The notes under the pieces are model-generated. The model was not told the origin of the DNA. It was given only the letters and a program-made list of their open reading frames with translations, and made no database searches. Shown one piece after another: positions 7,869 to 15,760 of a stretch of DNA of 64,000 nucleotides. This DNA comes from an uncultured Bacteroidales bacterium. Its GTDB lineage: Bacteria; Bacteroidota; Bacteroidia; Bacteroidales; UBA932. Position 1 is the first letter of the stretch, and each line of letters opens with the position of its first letter. A program made the position numbers and the translations under genes. Where the stretch lies: positions 62,001-126,000 of the forward strand of contig ONEX01000007.1 in NCBI GenBank assembly GCA_900316955.1. The letters run 5' to 3'.

Positions 7869-8592
7869 AGTCTTCGACGAAGGGGCGGGAGGAGGGGAGG
7901 ACGATTCGGATGTCGGCGTAGTAGCGGCCGGTGGTGCTGAGGCCGATGTGGCCGGCGAAGGGGCAGAGGACGTGGTCCGGGTTGAAGGTGTTGTAGGCCG
8001 ACCGGTCTTTCATGGGCAGGTAGCCCATCAGGCCGTCGTTGGTGTCGTGGACTTCCAGCGCGGTCGTCACCGGATCCACCATGATATAGCCGAGCACGCC
8101 GCCCAGGTTCTCCCGGGTGCAGTAGCCCTGCAGGCCGGCGATGAAGGAACTCATCGTCTTTTCCGGCAGGTCCGGGTCGTAGTCGAGTTCATCCAGATAA
8201 CTGAAATCCAAGGCCTTTTCCGCGCCATAGGCGAAGGCGGAGGGGTGGACGTCGTTCTTGGTCATGCGGGGCGGGGCCGATGCATACTTCGGCTGCGGAT
8301 CGTCGGGCTTTAAGCGTTCGTCCAGCTTCCGGGGCCGGTACTGCTTCTCCTCCGGGACGATGGTCCGGGGGCCCATGGCCGGGGCCGGAGGCGGCATCGG
8401 GCTCGTGGGCACGTCGGGCTTCCGGGAAACCGGGGCGTTCCGCCGGGGCGCCGCCGATTTCTGGTAGATGGATTTCCGTCCGTTCTCGCGTCCGGACTTG
8501 GGCTCGTTCCGGGAGTAGGAACGGTCGTGGTCGTCGCGGAGAATCAGGAAAAGCGCGACGGCGGTGAGTATGAGGATCAAGGCGATGATCAT
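7846..8592 (-). CDS. Membrane-anchored HIRAN-like domain protein
   Basis: A 248-residue protein. It begins with a hydrophobic N-terminal helix (MIIALILILTAVALFLIL), then a long basic, Pro-rich disordered linker (residues about 20-100), then a C-terminal globular domain from about residue 135. That domain reads FIAGLQGYCTRENLGG, VDPVTTALEVHDTNDGLMGYLP and CPFAGHI, the order seen in HIRAN-type modules (a small beta-barrel that binds DNA ends or similar ligands). The match is by eye only. It probably faces the cytoplasm behind a single anchor. Its 3' end lies inside a duplicated repeat unit of array B. A TAnnTTTG box lies upstream at 8618-8625. Confidence 0.6.
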   Translation of the reverse strand: MIIALILILTAVALFLILRDDHDRSYSRNEPKSGRENGRKSIYQKSAAPRRNAPVSRKPDVPTSPMPPPAPAMGPRTIVPEEKQYRPRKLDERLKPDDPQPKYASAPPRMTKNDVHPSAFAYGAEKALDFSYLDELDYDPDLPEKTMSSFIAGLQGYCTRENLGGVLGYIMVDPVTTALEVHDTNDGLMGYLPMKDRSAYNTFNPDHVLCPFAGHIGLSTTGRYYADIRIVLPSSRPFVEDSLRGFLG

Positions 8593-8617
8593 GGCGGTCA
8601 GGGGAATGATGGTCCAT

Positions 8618-8625
8618 CAAATATA
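8618..8625 (-). promoter_or_regulatory. Bacteroidetes -7 box (TATATTTG) for the HIRAN-like gene
   Basis: On the minus strand the sequence reads TATATTTG, a full match to the TAnnTTTG -7 element, 26 bp upstream of the ATG at 8592. No convincing TTTG -33 box was found. Confidence 0.5.
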
Positions 8626-8645
8626 CGGATTATTTCCCGCCGTGG

Positions 8646-8680
8646 CAACAAAAAAACCGCCCAGGCGGAGGGGCGGTTCT
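8646..8680 (-). terminator. Rho-independent terminator after the small lipoprotein gene
   Basis: On the minus strand AACCGCCC (8671-8678) pairs with GGGCGGTT (8655-8662) around an 8-nt loop, followed by a run of U. It lies 20 bp past the stop codon at 8699. Confidence 0.8.
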
Positions 8681-8698
8681 TCGTGAAGTCATCGGGAA

Positions 8699-9073
8699 CT
8701 AGAGTCCCAGTTCCTCGAAGAAGCCTTTCGCTCCTTCGGCGGCCGTGTCGATGGCGCTGGGGACTTTCTTGAGGAGGGCGTTGATCTGCTTCAGGCCGTC
8801 GGCGACGCCGCACTTGAGGGCCGTGGCGGTGTACTTGCCGATGGCGGCGTTGATTTCTTTCTTGTCCTCGTTGGACAGCTTGTCGTATTTGTCCACATAC
8901 TGGTTGACCAGCGCCTCGAACTGGGCGTTGGCTTTTTCCCACTGGGCGGGGGTGTAATCGGCGCCCTTGGCGGCCACCTTGTCGGCCAGCTGGGTGAACT
9001 TTCCGGGGAGGGAGAAGGCGCAGGCCGTCATCAGTACGGCGGCGAGGGCTAGGAAAAGGATTTTCTTGATCAT
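8699..9073 (-). CDS. Small helical lipoprotein, unknown function
   Basis: A 124-residue protein. I chose MIKKILFLALAAVLMTACAF as start because it yields a lipoprotein signal with lipobox LMTAC. The mature part is predicted all-helical and charged (AKGADYTPAQWEKANAQFEALVNQYVDKYDKLSNEDKKEI), ending in an amphipathic helix. It resembles small Bacteroidales helical lipoproteins (such as DUF6565-type proteins), but I cannot fix the family. It is monocistronic with its own terminator. The divergent PUL promoter lies directly upstream. Confidence 0.7.
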   Translation of the reverse strand: MIKKILFLALAAVLMTACAFSLPGKFTQLADKVAAKGADYTPAQWEKANAQFEALVNQYVDKYDKLSNEDKKEINAAIGKYTATALKCGVADGLKQINALLKKVPSAIDTAAEGAKGFFEELGL

Positions 9074-9157
9074 AGTACAGTTTTTTAGCGACGGAAAGGT
9101 CTGCAAAAAGCGTTCCCCCGGCGTCCAAAAGGGCGCAGATGGCTGTATAACTTGTTT

Positions 9158-9224
9158 TTAAGTCTTTTTTAAGGTCGGTTAATCCCGCATTAAAGAATGA
9201 ATAAAGGCAGGCGCGATAATTTTG
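9158..9224 (+). promoter_or_regulatory. PUL promoter with phased TTAA array
   Basis: TTAA occurs at 9158, 9169, 9179 and 9190, spaced 11, 10 and 11 bp, i.e. about one helical turn. A perfect -7 box TAATTTTG follows at 9217-9224, 17 bp before the ATG at 9241. In this GC-rich stretch four evenly spaced TTAA words are unlikely by chance. They may be a binding array for an activator. Confidence 0.6.
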
Positions 9225-9240
9225 TACAAAAACGCGCGCC

Positions 9241-11985
9241 ATGAAACGGACCCTCCTGCTTCTCCTCCTCGGACTCCACGCCGCCCTCCTCGGGGCCGGC
9301 GTCCGGTTCCCGGGCCGCTTCGCCCCCTCCGAGGGGCTGACGAACCGTCTGGAGAAGCCCTACCGCGACGAAATCTGCCTCAACGGCTTCTGGCAGTTCC
9401 AGGCCGGGGCGGAGGACACGGGTAACTGGGATGCGGTCCGCATTAGGATCCCTTCTCCCTGGAACGTGAACGGTTTCGCCTGGAACGGCCTGGAAGGGCC
9501 CGACCACCGCGACTTCCCGTCCTATCCGGCCACTTGGAACAGCGTCCGCGAGGCCTGGATGCAGCGGACGGTCCGGGTCCCGGCCGACTGGGCCGGCGAC
9601 CGGATCTTCCTGCATTTCGAGGCCGTCGCCGGCCAGGCGCAGGTCTTCGTGAACGGGGAGAAAGTGGCGGAGAACTTCGACCTTTTCCTCCCGTTCGAGG
9701 CCGATGTCACCGACGTCGTCCGTCCCGGGATGGAGGCCGACATCCGCGTGTTCGTCCAGTCCCAGAAGCTGTTCGAGGACCACTCCGGCGTCGGCCGCCG
9801 GATCGTCCCGGCCGGGTCGATGTGGGGGTACTACATCGACGGCATCTGGCAGGACGTGTACCTGCAGCGCCGCCCGGCGGTGCGCATCGACGACGTATAT
9901 ATCCACCCCCTGGTATCGGAGGGTCTCCTGGAAATCAAGGTCCGATTACGGAATGACGGAGTCCGGAAAGCTTCCGTCCAGCTCGCGGGCCGGGTTGATG
10001 GTTGGTTGAACCGTTCTGGCAAGACGGTGCAGGAGGCCCCCGTACCAGCGTGGGAACTGGGAGAAAAGGCGCTGGATGTCCCGGCCGTGAAGCTCTCGGT
10101 TCCCGCCGGGGACACCCTGACGCAGATCCTCCGTGTCCCGGCGGACCTCAAGACCTGGACGCCGGAGCATCCCGACCTGTACGCCCTCCAGCTCTCGCTG
10201 TCGCAGGGGAAAAAGACCATCGACAACAAATACGAACGCTTCGGCTGGCGGGAATGGACCCTGAAGGACGGCATGCTGTGCCTGAACGGGGAGCCGTATC
10301 CGCTCCGGGGCGATTCCTGGCATTTCATGGGCATCCCGCAGCTCACCCGCCGCTATGCCTGGGCCTGGTACATGGCCATCAAGGGCATGAACGGCAACGC
10401 CGTCCGGCCCCATGCGCAGGTCTATCCCCGCTTCTACCTGGACCTGGCCGACGAAATGGGCATCTGCGTCCTCGCGGAGACGGCGAACTGGGCCAGCGAC
10501 GGCGGTCCCGCCCTGGAGAACCCCCGGTTCTGGGAGCACTCCAAGGACCACCTCCGCCGGATGGTGCTCCGCGACCGGAACCACGCCTCCGTCTTCGGTT
10601 GGAGCGTCTCCAACGAGAACAAGCCCGTCATCCTGCATGTCCATCACCGGCCGGACCTGATGCCGCTCCAGGAGCAGGCCTGGCGCGACTGGACGGCCAT
10701 CGTCCGGGAGAACGACCCGTCCCGGCCCTGGATCTCCTCGGATGGCGAGGAGGACGGCTCCGGCATCCTGCCCGTGACCGTGGGCCACTATGGCGACGCC
10801 GGGTCCATGCGCGAATGGAAAGCCATCGGCAAGCCCTGGGGCGTGGGCGAGCACAGCATGGCCTACTACGGCACGCCCGAGGAAGTCTCGAAGTACAACG
10901 GCGACCGGGCCTATGAATCCGCCCTGGGGCGGATGGAAGGCCTCGCCTACGAGTGCTATCACCTGATCAAGTCCATGCGGGAGGCCGGCGCCTCCTACAG
11001 CACGGTCTTCAATATGGCGTGGTATGCCCTGAAGCCCCTTCCGCTGGGAAAAAAGGACCTCACCACGGCCCCTACGCTGGAGGACGGCATCTTCTTCGGC
11101 CCGTACGAGGAAGGCGTTCCGGGCGTCCAGCCGGAGCGGCTGGGCCCCTACGGGACCACCTTCAACCCCGGCTACGACCCGGCGCTCCCGCTGTGGGACC
11201 CCTGGCCGCTGTACGATGCGATGCGGGCGGCGAACGCCCCCGAAGGCAGCGCCTGGTGCCGCTGGGAAGAACAAGAAAAGGAAAATCATAAGGTTAAGTT
11301 GGTTGATAACGCTGTTCCGGAGCCCTATCAGAGTGTGGTATGTTACGGGGCTCCGGACGGGCGGGTGCGGCGGATCCTGCGCTCGCAGGGCGTCGTCCTG
11401 TCGGACAAGCCGAAGGGACGGACGCTGTCCGTCGTGGACGCCGCCTCCGGCGCGCTCCCGCCCGAGGACGGCTCCGACGTCTGGTACTGGGGCCTGACCC
11501 CGGAAACAGCGGCCACGTACGGCCTGGACATCGTCCTCACCCCGCTCCGCCGGTCCTCTTTCCTGCCTGCGCAGCGTTCCTGGACGCGGGGAATGACCAA
11601 TGCCGATTTCTATTTCTGCGAAGTGCAGCGGCAGGATGCCGCGAAATATACGCTCTCCGGCCCGTTCGTGGAGGAAGGGGAAGTGCTCGTGGAGGCCTGC
11701 CGGACCGACTGGCGCCGCTGGAACAAGCGGGCGGAGGAGATGAAGACGGCTTCCCTCCTGCGCAGCGAATACGAATGCACCGCCCCGCTGCCGGTTTTCG
11801 TCAAGAACGGGAACCGGTATGTAAGCACCCTGGATGACTTCCTTTCGTCCGAAAAAGGATGGAATACCCTGCATAAACTGCTGCTGAACGCCGGCATTCC
11901 CTGCGCCGACGTCGCTCCGGCGAACTTCGGCCGGTTCGACGACGGCATCTACCAGCCCGGCATTCTGACCCGGCCCGTCAAATAA
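9241..11985 (+). CDS. Secreted GH2-family glycoside hydrolase
   Basis: A 914-residue protein with signal peptide KRTLLLLLLGLHAALLGAG. The N-terminal sugar-binding jelly roll (about 25-210) contains EICLNGFWQFQ and AVAGQAQVFVNGEKV, followed by an Ig-like domain and a TIM barrel (about 330-640). The acid/base Glu459 sits in GWSVSNENKP and the likely nucleophile Glu537 in PWGVGEHSMAYYG, both in the usual GH2 positions. GH2 enzymes are exo-acting beta-galactosidases, beta-mannosidases or beta-glucuronidases; the specificity cannot be read here. It is the first gene of a four-gene unit (GH2, SGNH-GH43, GH92, GH31) with only a few bases between genes. The long C-terminal part after residue 680 has no clear family. 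Confidence 0.85.
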   Translation: MKRTLLLLLLGLHAALLGAGVRFPGRFAPSEGLTNRLEKPYRDEICLNGFWQFQAGAEDTGNWDAVRIRIPSPWNVNGFAWNGLEGPDHRDFPSYPATWNSVREAWMQRTVRVPADWAGDRIFLHFEAVAGQAQVFVNGEKVAENFDLFLPFEADVTDVVRPGMEADIRVFVQSQKLFEDHSGVGRRIVPAGSMWGYYIDGIWQDVYLQRRPAVRIDDVYIHPLVSEGLLEIKVRLRNDGVRKASVQLAGRVDGWLNRSGKTVQEAPVPAWELGEKALDVPAVKLSVPAGDTLTQILRVPADLKTWTPEHPDLYALQLSLSQGKKTIDNKYERFGWREWTLKDGMLCLNGEPYPLRGDSWHFMGIPQLTRRYAWAWYMAIKGMNGNAVRPHAQVYPRFYLDLADEMGICVLAETANWASDGGPALENPRFWEHSKDHLRRMVLRDRNHASVFGWSVSNENKPVILHVHHRPDLMPLQEQAWRDWTAIVRENDPSRPWISSDGEEDGSGILPVTVGHYGDAGSMREWKAIGKPWGVGEHSMAYYGTPEEVSKYNGDRAYESALGRMEGLAYECYHLIKSMREAGASYSTVFNMAWYALKPLPLGKKDLTTAPTLEDGIFFGPYEEGVPGVQPERLGPYGTTFNPGYDPALPLWDPWPLYDAMRAANAPEGSAWCRWEEQEKENHKVKLVDNAVPEPYQSVVCYGAPDGRVRRILRSQGVVLSDKPKGRTLSVVDAASGALPPEDGSDVWYWGLTPETAATYGLDIVLTPLRRSSFLPAQRSWTRGMTNADFYFCEVQRQDAAKYTLSGPFVEEGEVLVEACRTDWRRWNKRAEEMKTASLLRSEYECTAPLPVFVKNGNRYVSTLDDFLSSEKGWNTLHKLLLNAGIPCADVAPANFGRFDDGIYQPGILTRPVK

Positions 11986-11992
11986 CCCGCGT

Positions 11993-13558
11993 ATGAAACG
12001 ACTGACACTGACCCTGCTCGCCCTCGCCGCCACCCTGGCCCTTTCCGCCCAGGTGCGGGTGACCTTCGTGGGCGCCAGCATCACCGAGGGGGCCGGCACT
12101 TCCGACCCGGCCACCCGGTCCTATCCGGCCCGGACGCAAGCCCTGCTCGGAGACGCCTGGCACATCGAGAATTACGGCGTCGGCGGCTGCACGATGCTCC
12201 GCCATTCGGATTGCCCTTACTGGACGCGTGGACGGCTGGGCGAGGCGTTGACGAGCCATCCGGACATCGTCCTCATCGACCTGGGCGGCAACGACAGCAA
12301 GCCCTGGAACGAACCGGCCATCGACAAGGGAGAACTGGTGGACGACGCCGAGACGCTGGTGTCCATGTTCCAGGCCCTTCCGTCGCATCCCCGGGTGATC
12401 CTGATGACCCCGACCCTGTTCACGAAGGATTCCTACGGTATCTCCGATGGAGTAAGCCAGAAGAAAGTGTGTCCCGCCCTTTACGAGGCGGCGAAACGCA
12501 CCGGTTGCGAGGTGCTGGATATGTACCCGGTCCTGCAGGACGCTCCGGAAACGCTTGCGGGTGACGGCATCCACCCGGACGACCGGGGTGCGGAACTCCT
12601 GGCGGAAAAGGTGGCTTGGTATCTGAAGGCCTATCCGGAGAAACCGGCGGAGTTCATGACCATCGACGGCATGGCCGACAATCCCTTCATCACGCACCTG
12701 TACACGGCCGACCCGTCCGCCCATGTGTGGGCCGACGGCCGCCTGTACGTGTACGCTTCGCATGACATAGACCCGCCGCGGGGATGCGACCTCATGGACC
12801 AGTACCACGTGTTCTCCACGGATGACATGGTCCATTGGACCGACCATGGCGAGATCGTGCGCGCCTCCGACGTGCCCTGGGGCCGCAAGGAAGGCGGTTT
12901 CATGTGGGCGCCGGACGCCGCTTACCGCAACGGAAAGTACTATTTCTACTTCCCGCATCCGTCCGGGACGCACACCGGCTCCACCTGGAAGATCGGGGTC
13001 GCCACCTCCGACAAGCCCGCTTCGGACTTCAAGGTGGGCGGCTACATCAAGGGGATGACCTCCTATTACGATCCGTGCGTCTTTGTCGATGACGACGGCC
13101 AGGCCTACATCTACAACGGAGGTGGCGGCCAGTGCTTCGGCGCGCGCCTGAAGAAGAACATGACCCAGCTCGCCGGCAAGATGGTTCCGATGGAGGGACT
13201 GGTGGATTTCCACGAGGGCCCCTGGGTCCACAAATACAACGGCAAGTACTACCTGTCCTATCCGGACAACTATATCGATGCGAACGGAAAACAGTACAAC
13301 CGGATGCATTATGCGATGTCGGACAACCCGCTGGGCCCCTGGGAGTACAAGGGCATCTTCCTGGACGCGACCGACTGCGACACCTCCCACGGCAGCATCG
13401 TGGAATTCAAGGGCCAATGGTACCTGTTCTACCACGGCTGCCAGCTCTCCCAGATGGGCAATCTCCGCTCCATCTGCGTGGACCGGCTCTATTACAACGA
13501 GGACGGAACCATCCGCAAGGTCCACCAGCGCCACCACAGTTATCTCCCCCGCAAATAA
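11993..13558 (+). CDS. Fusion of SGNH/GDSL esterase and GH43 glycosidase
   Basis: A 521-residue protein with signal peptide LTLTLLALAATLALSAQ. Residues about 20-215 are an SGNH esterase: block I VTFVGASITEGAG (Ser nucleophile), block III LGGND, block V DGIHPDDRG (Asp and His). Residues about 225-515 are a five-bladed GH43 domain: DPSAHVWADGRLYVYASHD (base Asp), DPCVFVDDDGQAY, and HEGPWVHKYNGKYYLSY with the acid Glu. GH43 enzymes act on arabinosides, xylosides or galactosides. The fusion would deacylate and cleave the same side chain. The GH43 half is a close paralogue of the free-standing GH43 at 27446-28441. Confidence 0.9.
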   Translation: MKRLTLTLLALAATLALSAQVRVTFVGASITEGAGTSDPATRSYPARTQALLGDAWHIENYGVGGCTMLRHSDCPYWTRGRLGEALTSHPDIVLIDLGGNDSKPWNEPAIDKGELVDDAETLVSMFQALPSHPRVILMTPTLFTKDSYGISDGVSQKKVCPALYEAAKRTGCEVLDMYPVLQDAPETLAGDGIHPDDRGAELLAEKVAWYLKAYPEKPAEFMTIDGMADNPFITHLYTADPSAHVWADGRLYVYASHDIDPPRGCDLMDQYHVFSTDDMVHWTDHGEIVRASDVPWGRKEGGFMWAPDAAYRNGKYYFYFPHPSGTHTGSTWKIGVATSDKPASDFKVGGYIKGMTSYYDPCVFVDDDGQAYIYNGGGGQCFGARLKKNMTQLAGKMVPMEGLVDFHEGPWVHKYNGKYYLSYPDNYIDANGKQYNRMHYAMSDNPLGPWEYKGIFLDATDCDTSHGSIVEFKGQWYLFYHGCQLSQMGNLRSICVDRLYYNEDGTIRKVHQRHHSYLPRK

Positions 13559-13567
13559 ACCGTGCCT

Positions 13568-15760
13568 ATGAAAAAGATATCGGCCCTGCTGCTTTGCGCC
13601 GCCCTGTTGGCCGGCTGTTCTCCCAATGGCCCCAAGGACCCCGTGGACTATGTGAACCCGTACATCGGCAATATCAGCCACCTGCTGGTCCCGACCTTCC
13701 CGACCGTGCAGCTTCCGAACTCGATGCTGCGGGTGTATCCCGAGCGCGCGGACTACACGTCCGAGTATGTCAACGGCCTGCCGGTCATCGTGACGAACCA
13801 CCGGGAGCGGTCGGCCTTCAAGCTGTCCGTGACGACGGGGGAGACGCTCCGTCCGGTCATCCCGGTCACCTACGACAATGAGCACTTGACTCCGTACGGG
13901 TTCGGCATCGACCTGGAGGACGGGGCGGTCCATGCCGATTATGCCGTCTCGCACCAGAGCGCCGTGTACCGGATCCGGTTCAAGGAGGGGCGCGGGACGC
14001 TCCTGCTGACCAGCGGAAACGGGGCCGTGAGCCTGGCGGACGGGGTTTTCGCCGGCTATCAGGTCGTGGACGGGGAGACGAAGGTGTACGTGTACATGGA
14101 AGTGCAGGAGAAACCCGTGCAGGAGGGATATCTCAGCCACGGCCAGCTGCTGGACGGCAAGTCCGACAGCGGCCGGAACGCCTGCGTGGCGAAGGTTTTC
14201 GACGTGCCGGAGATCCATGTCCGCTACGGCGTCTCCTTCATCAGCCAGGAGCAGGCGGCGGCGAACCTGCGCCGGGAAATCGACTCGTTCGACGTGGAGA
14301 AAGTGGCCGCCGAGGGCCGCAAGGTCTGGAACGAGACCCTCGGCCGCCTGGAAATCCGCGGCGGGAACGAGACGGAAAAGACCGTGTTCTACACCTCCTA
14401 CTACCGGACCTTCGAGCGCCCGGTATGCCTGAGCGAGGACGGCCGCTACTGGAGCGCCTTCGACAACCAGGTCCATGAGGACGGCGGCACGCCGTTCTAC
14501 ACGGACGACTGGATCTGGGACACCTACCGCGCCGCGCACCCGCTGCGCGTGGTGATGGACCCTTCCCTGGAGGAGGACATCCTCGCCTCCTTCGTCCGGA
14601 TGGCGGAGCAGACCGGCAACGACTGGGCCCCGACCTTCCCGGAGGTGACCGGCGATTCCCGCCGGATGAATTCGAACCATACGGTGGCGACCTTCGCCGA
14701 CGCCATTGTCAAGGGCCTGGACGTAGACAAGCAGCGGGCCTTCGAAATCTGCCGGAAGGCGCTTCTGGAGAAGACCCTGGCGCCCTGGTGCGGGAACCCC
14801 GCCGGCTGGATCGACCAGTTCTTCTGGCACAACGGATACATTCCGGCGCTCCGTCCCGGCGAGCCGGAAACGGACCCCAACGTCCATTCTTTCGAGAAGC
14901 GCCAGCCCGTGGCCGTCACCTTGGGAACCGCCTATGATTCCTGGTGCATGAGCATCATCGCCGATGCGGTGAAGGAGTACCCGGAAGGGGTCGCTTTCCG
15001 CAAGGCCGCACAGTTCTACCGCAACCTGTACAACGGCACGACGGGTTTCTTCCATCCCAAGGACCAGGACGGGAACTTCATCGAGCCGCTGGACTACAGC
15101 TTCTCCGGCGGGATGGGCGCCCGCGAGTACTACGGCGAGAACAACGCCTGGGTGTACCGCTGGGACGTCCAGCAGGACATTCCCGGCCTGATCACCCTGA
15201 TGGGCGGCCCCGACGCTTTCGTGAAGAAACTGGACGAGACGTTCGCCACGCCGCTGGGCCGGTCCAAGTATGAGTTCTACGCGATGCTGCCGGACCATAC
15301 CGGCAACGTGGGCCAGTTCTCGATGGCCAACGAGCCTTCGCTCCACATCCCGTACCTGTATGACTACGCCGGCGCGCCGTGGAAGACACAGAAGCGGATC
15401 CGCCAGCTCCTCCGTACCTGGTTCCGGGACGACCTGATGGGCGTTCCCGGCGACGAGGACGGCGGCGGCATGACCTCCTTCGTGGTCTGGTCCTGCCTGG
15501 GCCTGTATCCGGTCACGCCCGGATCGGCCGAATACGCGATCGGAAGCCCGGTCTTCCCGGAGGCCAAGGTGCACCTTCCCGGCGGGAAGACCTTCGAGAT
15601 CGTCGCCAAGGGCGCGTCCGAGGACAATAAATACATCCAGTCCGCCACTTTGGACGGGGAGCCGCTCATGCGGCCGTTCCTGAGCCACGACCAGGTGGTC
15701 AAGGGCGGAAAACTGGTGTTCGTGATGGGCGACCAGCCCAATAAAGAATGGGGAATATGA
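13568..15760 (+). CDS. GH92 alpha-mannosidase lipoprotein
   Basis: A 730-residue protein. The ATG at 13568 gives a lipoprotein signal (ALLLCAALLAGC). GH92 signatures are clear: VDYVNPYIGN at the mature N-terminus, DDWIWDTYRAAHPL in the middle, and GVPGDEDGGGMTSFVVWSCLGLYPV near the C-terminus with the catalytic acidic residues. GH92 enzymes are calcium-dependent inverting exo-alpha-mannosidases on N-glycans, yeast mannan or related glycans. The protein is at the usual family length. It overlaps the next gene (ATGA). The signature points to alpha-mannose in the PUL substrate. Confidence 0.92.
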   Translation: MKKISALLLCAALLAGCSPNGPKDPVDYVNPYIGNISHLLVPTFPTVQLPNSMLRVYPERADYTSEYVNGLPVIVTNHRERSAFKLSVTTGETLRPVIPVTYDNEHLTPYGFGIDLEDGAVHADYAVSHQSAVYRIRFKEGRGTLLLTSGNGAVSLADGVFAGYQVVDGETKVYVYMEVQEKPVQEGYLSHGQLLDGKSDSGRNACVAKVFDVPEIHVRYGVSFISQEQAAANLRREIDSFDVEKVAAEGRKVWNETLGRLEIRGGNETEKTVFYTSYYRTFERPVCLSEDGRYWSAFDNQVHEDGGTPFYTDDWIWDTYRAAHPLRVVMDPSLEEDILASFVRMAEQTGNDWAPTFPEVTGDSRRMNSNHTVATFADAIVKGLDVDKQRAFEICRKALLEKTLAPWCGNPAGWIDQFFWHNGYIPALRPGEPETDPNVHSFEKRQPVAVTLGTAYDSWCMSIIADAVKEYPEGVAFRKAAQFYRNLYNGTTGFFHPKDQDGNFIEPLDYSFSGGMGAREYYGENNAWVYRWDVQQDIPGLITLMGGPDAFVKKLDETFATPLGRSKYEFYAMLPDHTGNVGQFSMANEPSLHIPYLYDYAGAPWKTQKRIRQLLRTWFRDDLMGVPGDEDGGGMTSFVVWSCLGLYPVTPGSAEYAIGSPVFPEAKVHLPGGKTFEIVAKGASEDNKYIQSATLDGEPLMRPFLSHDQVVKGGKLVFVMGDQPNKEWGI

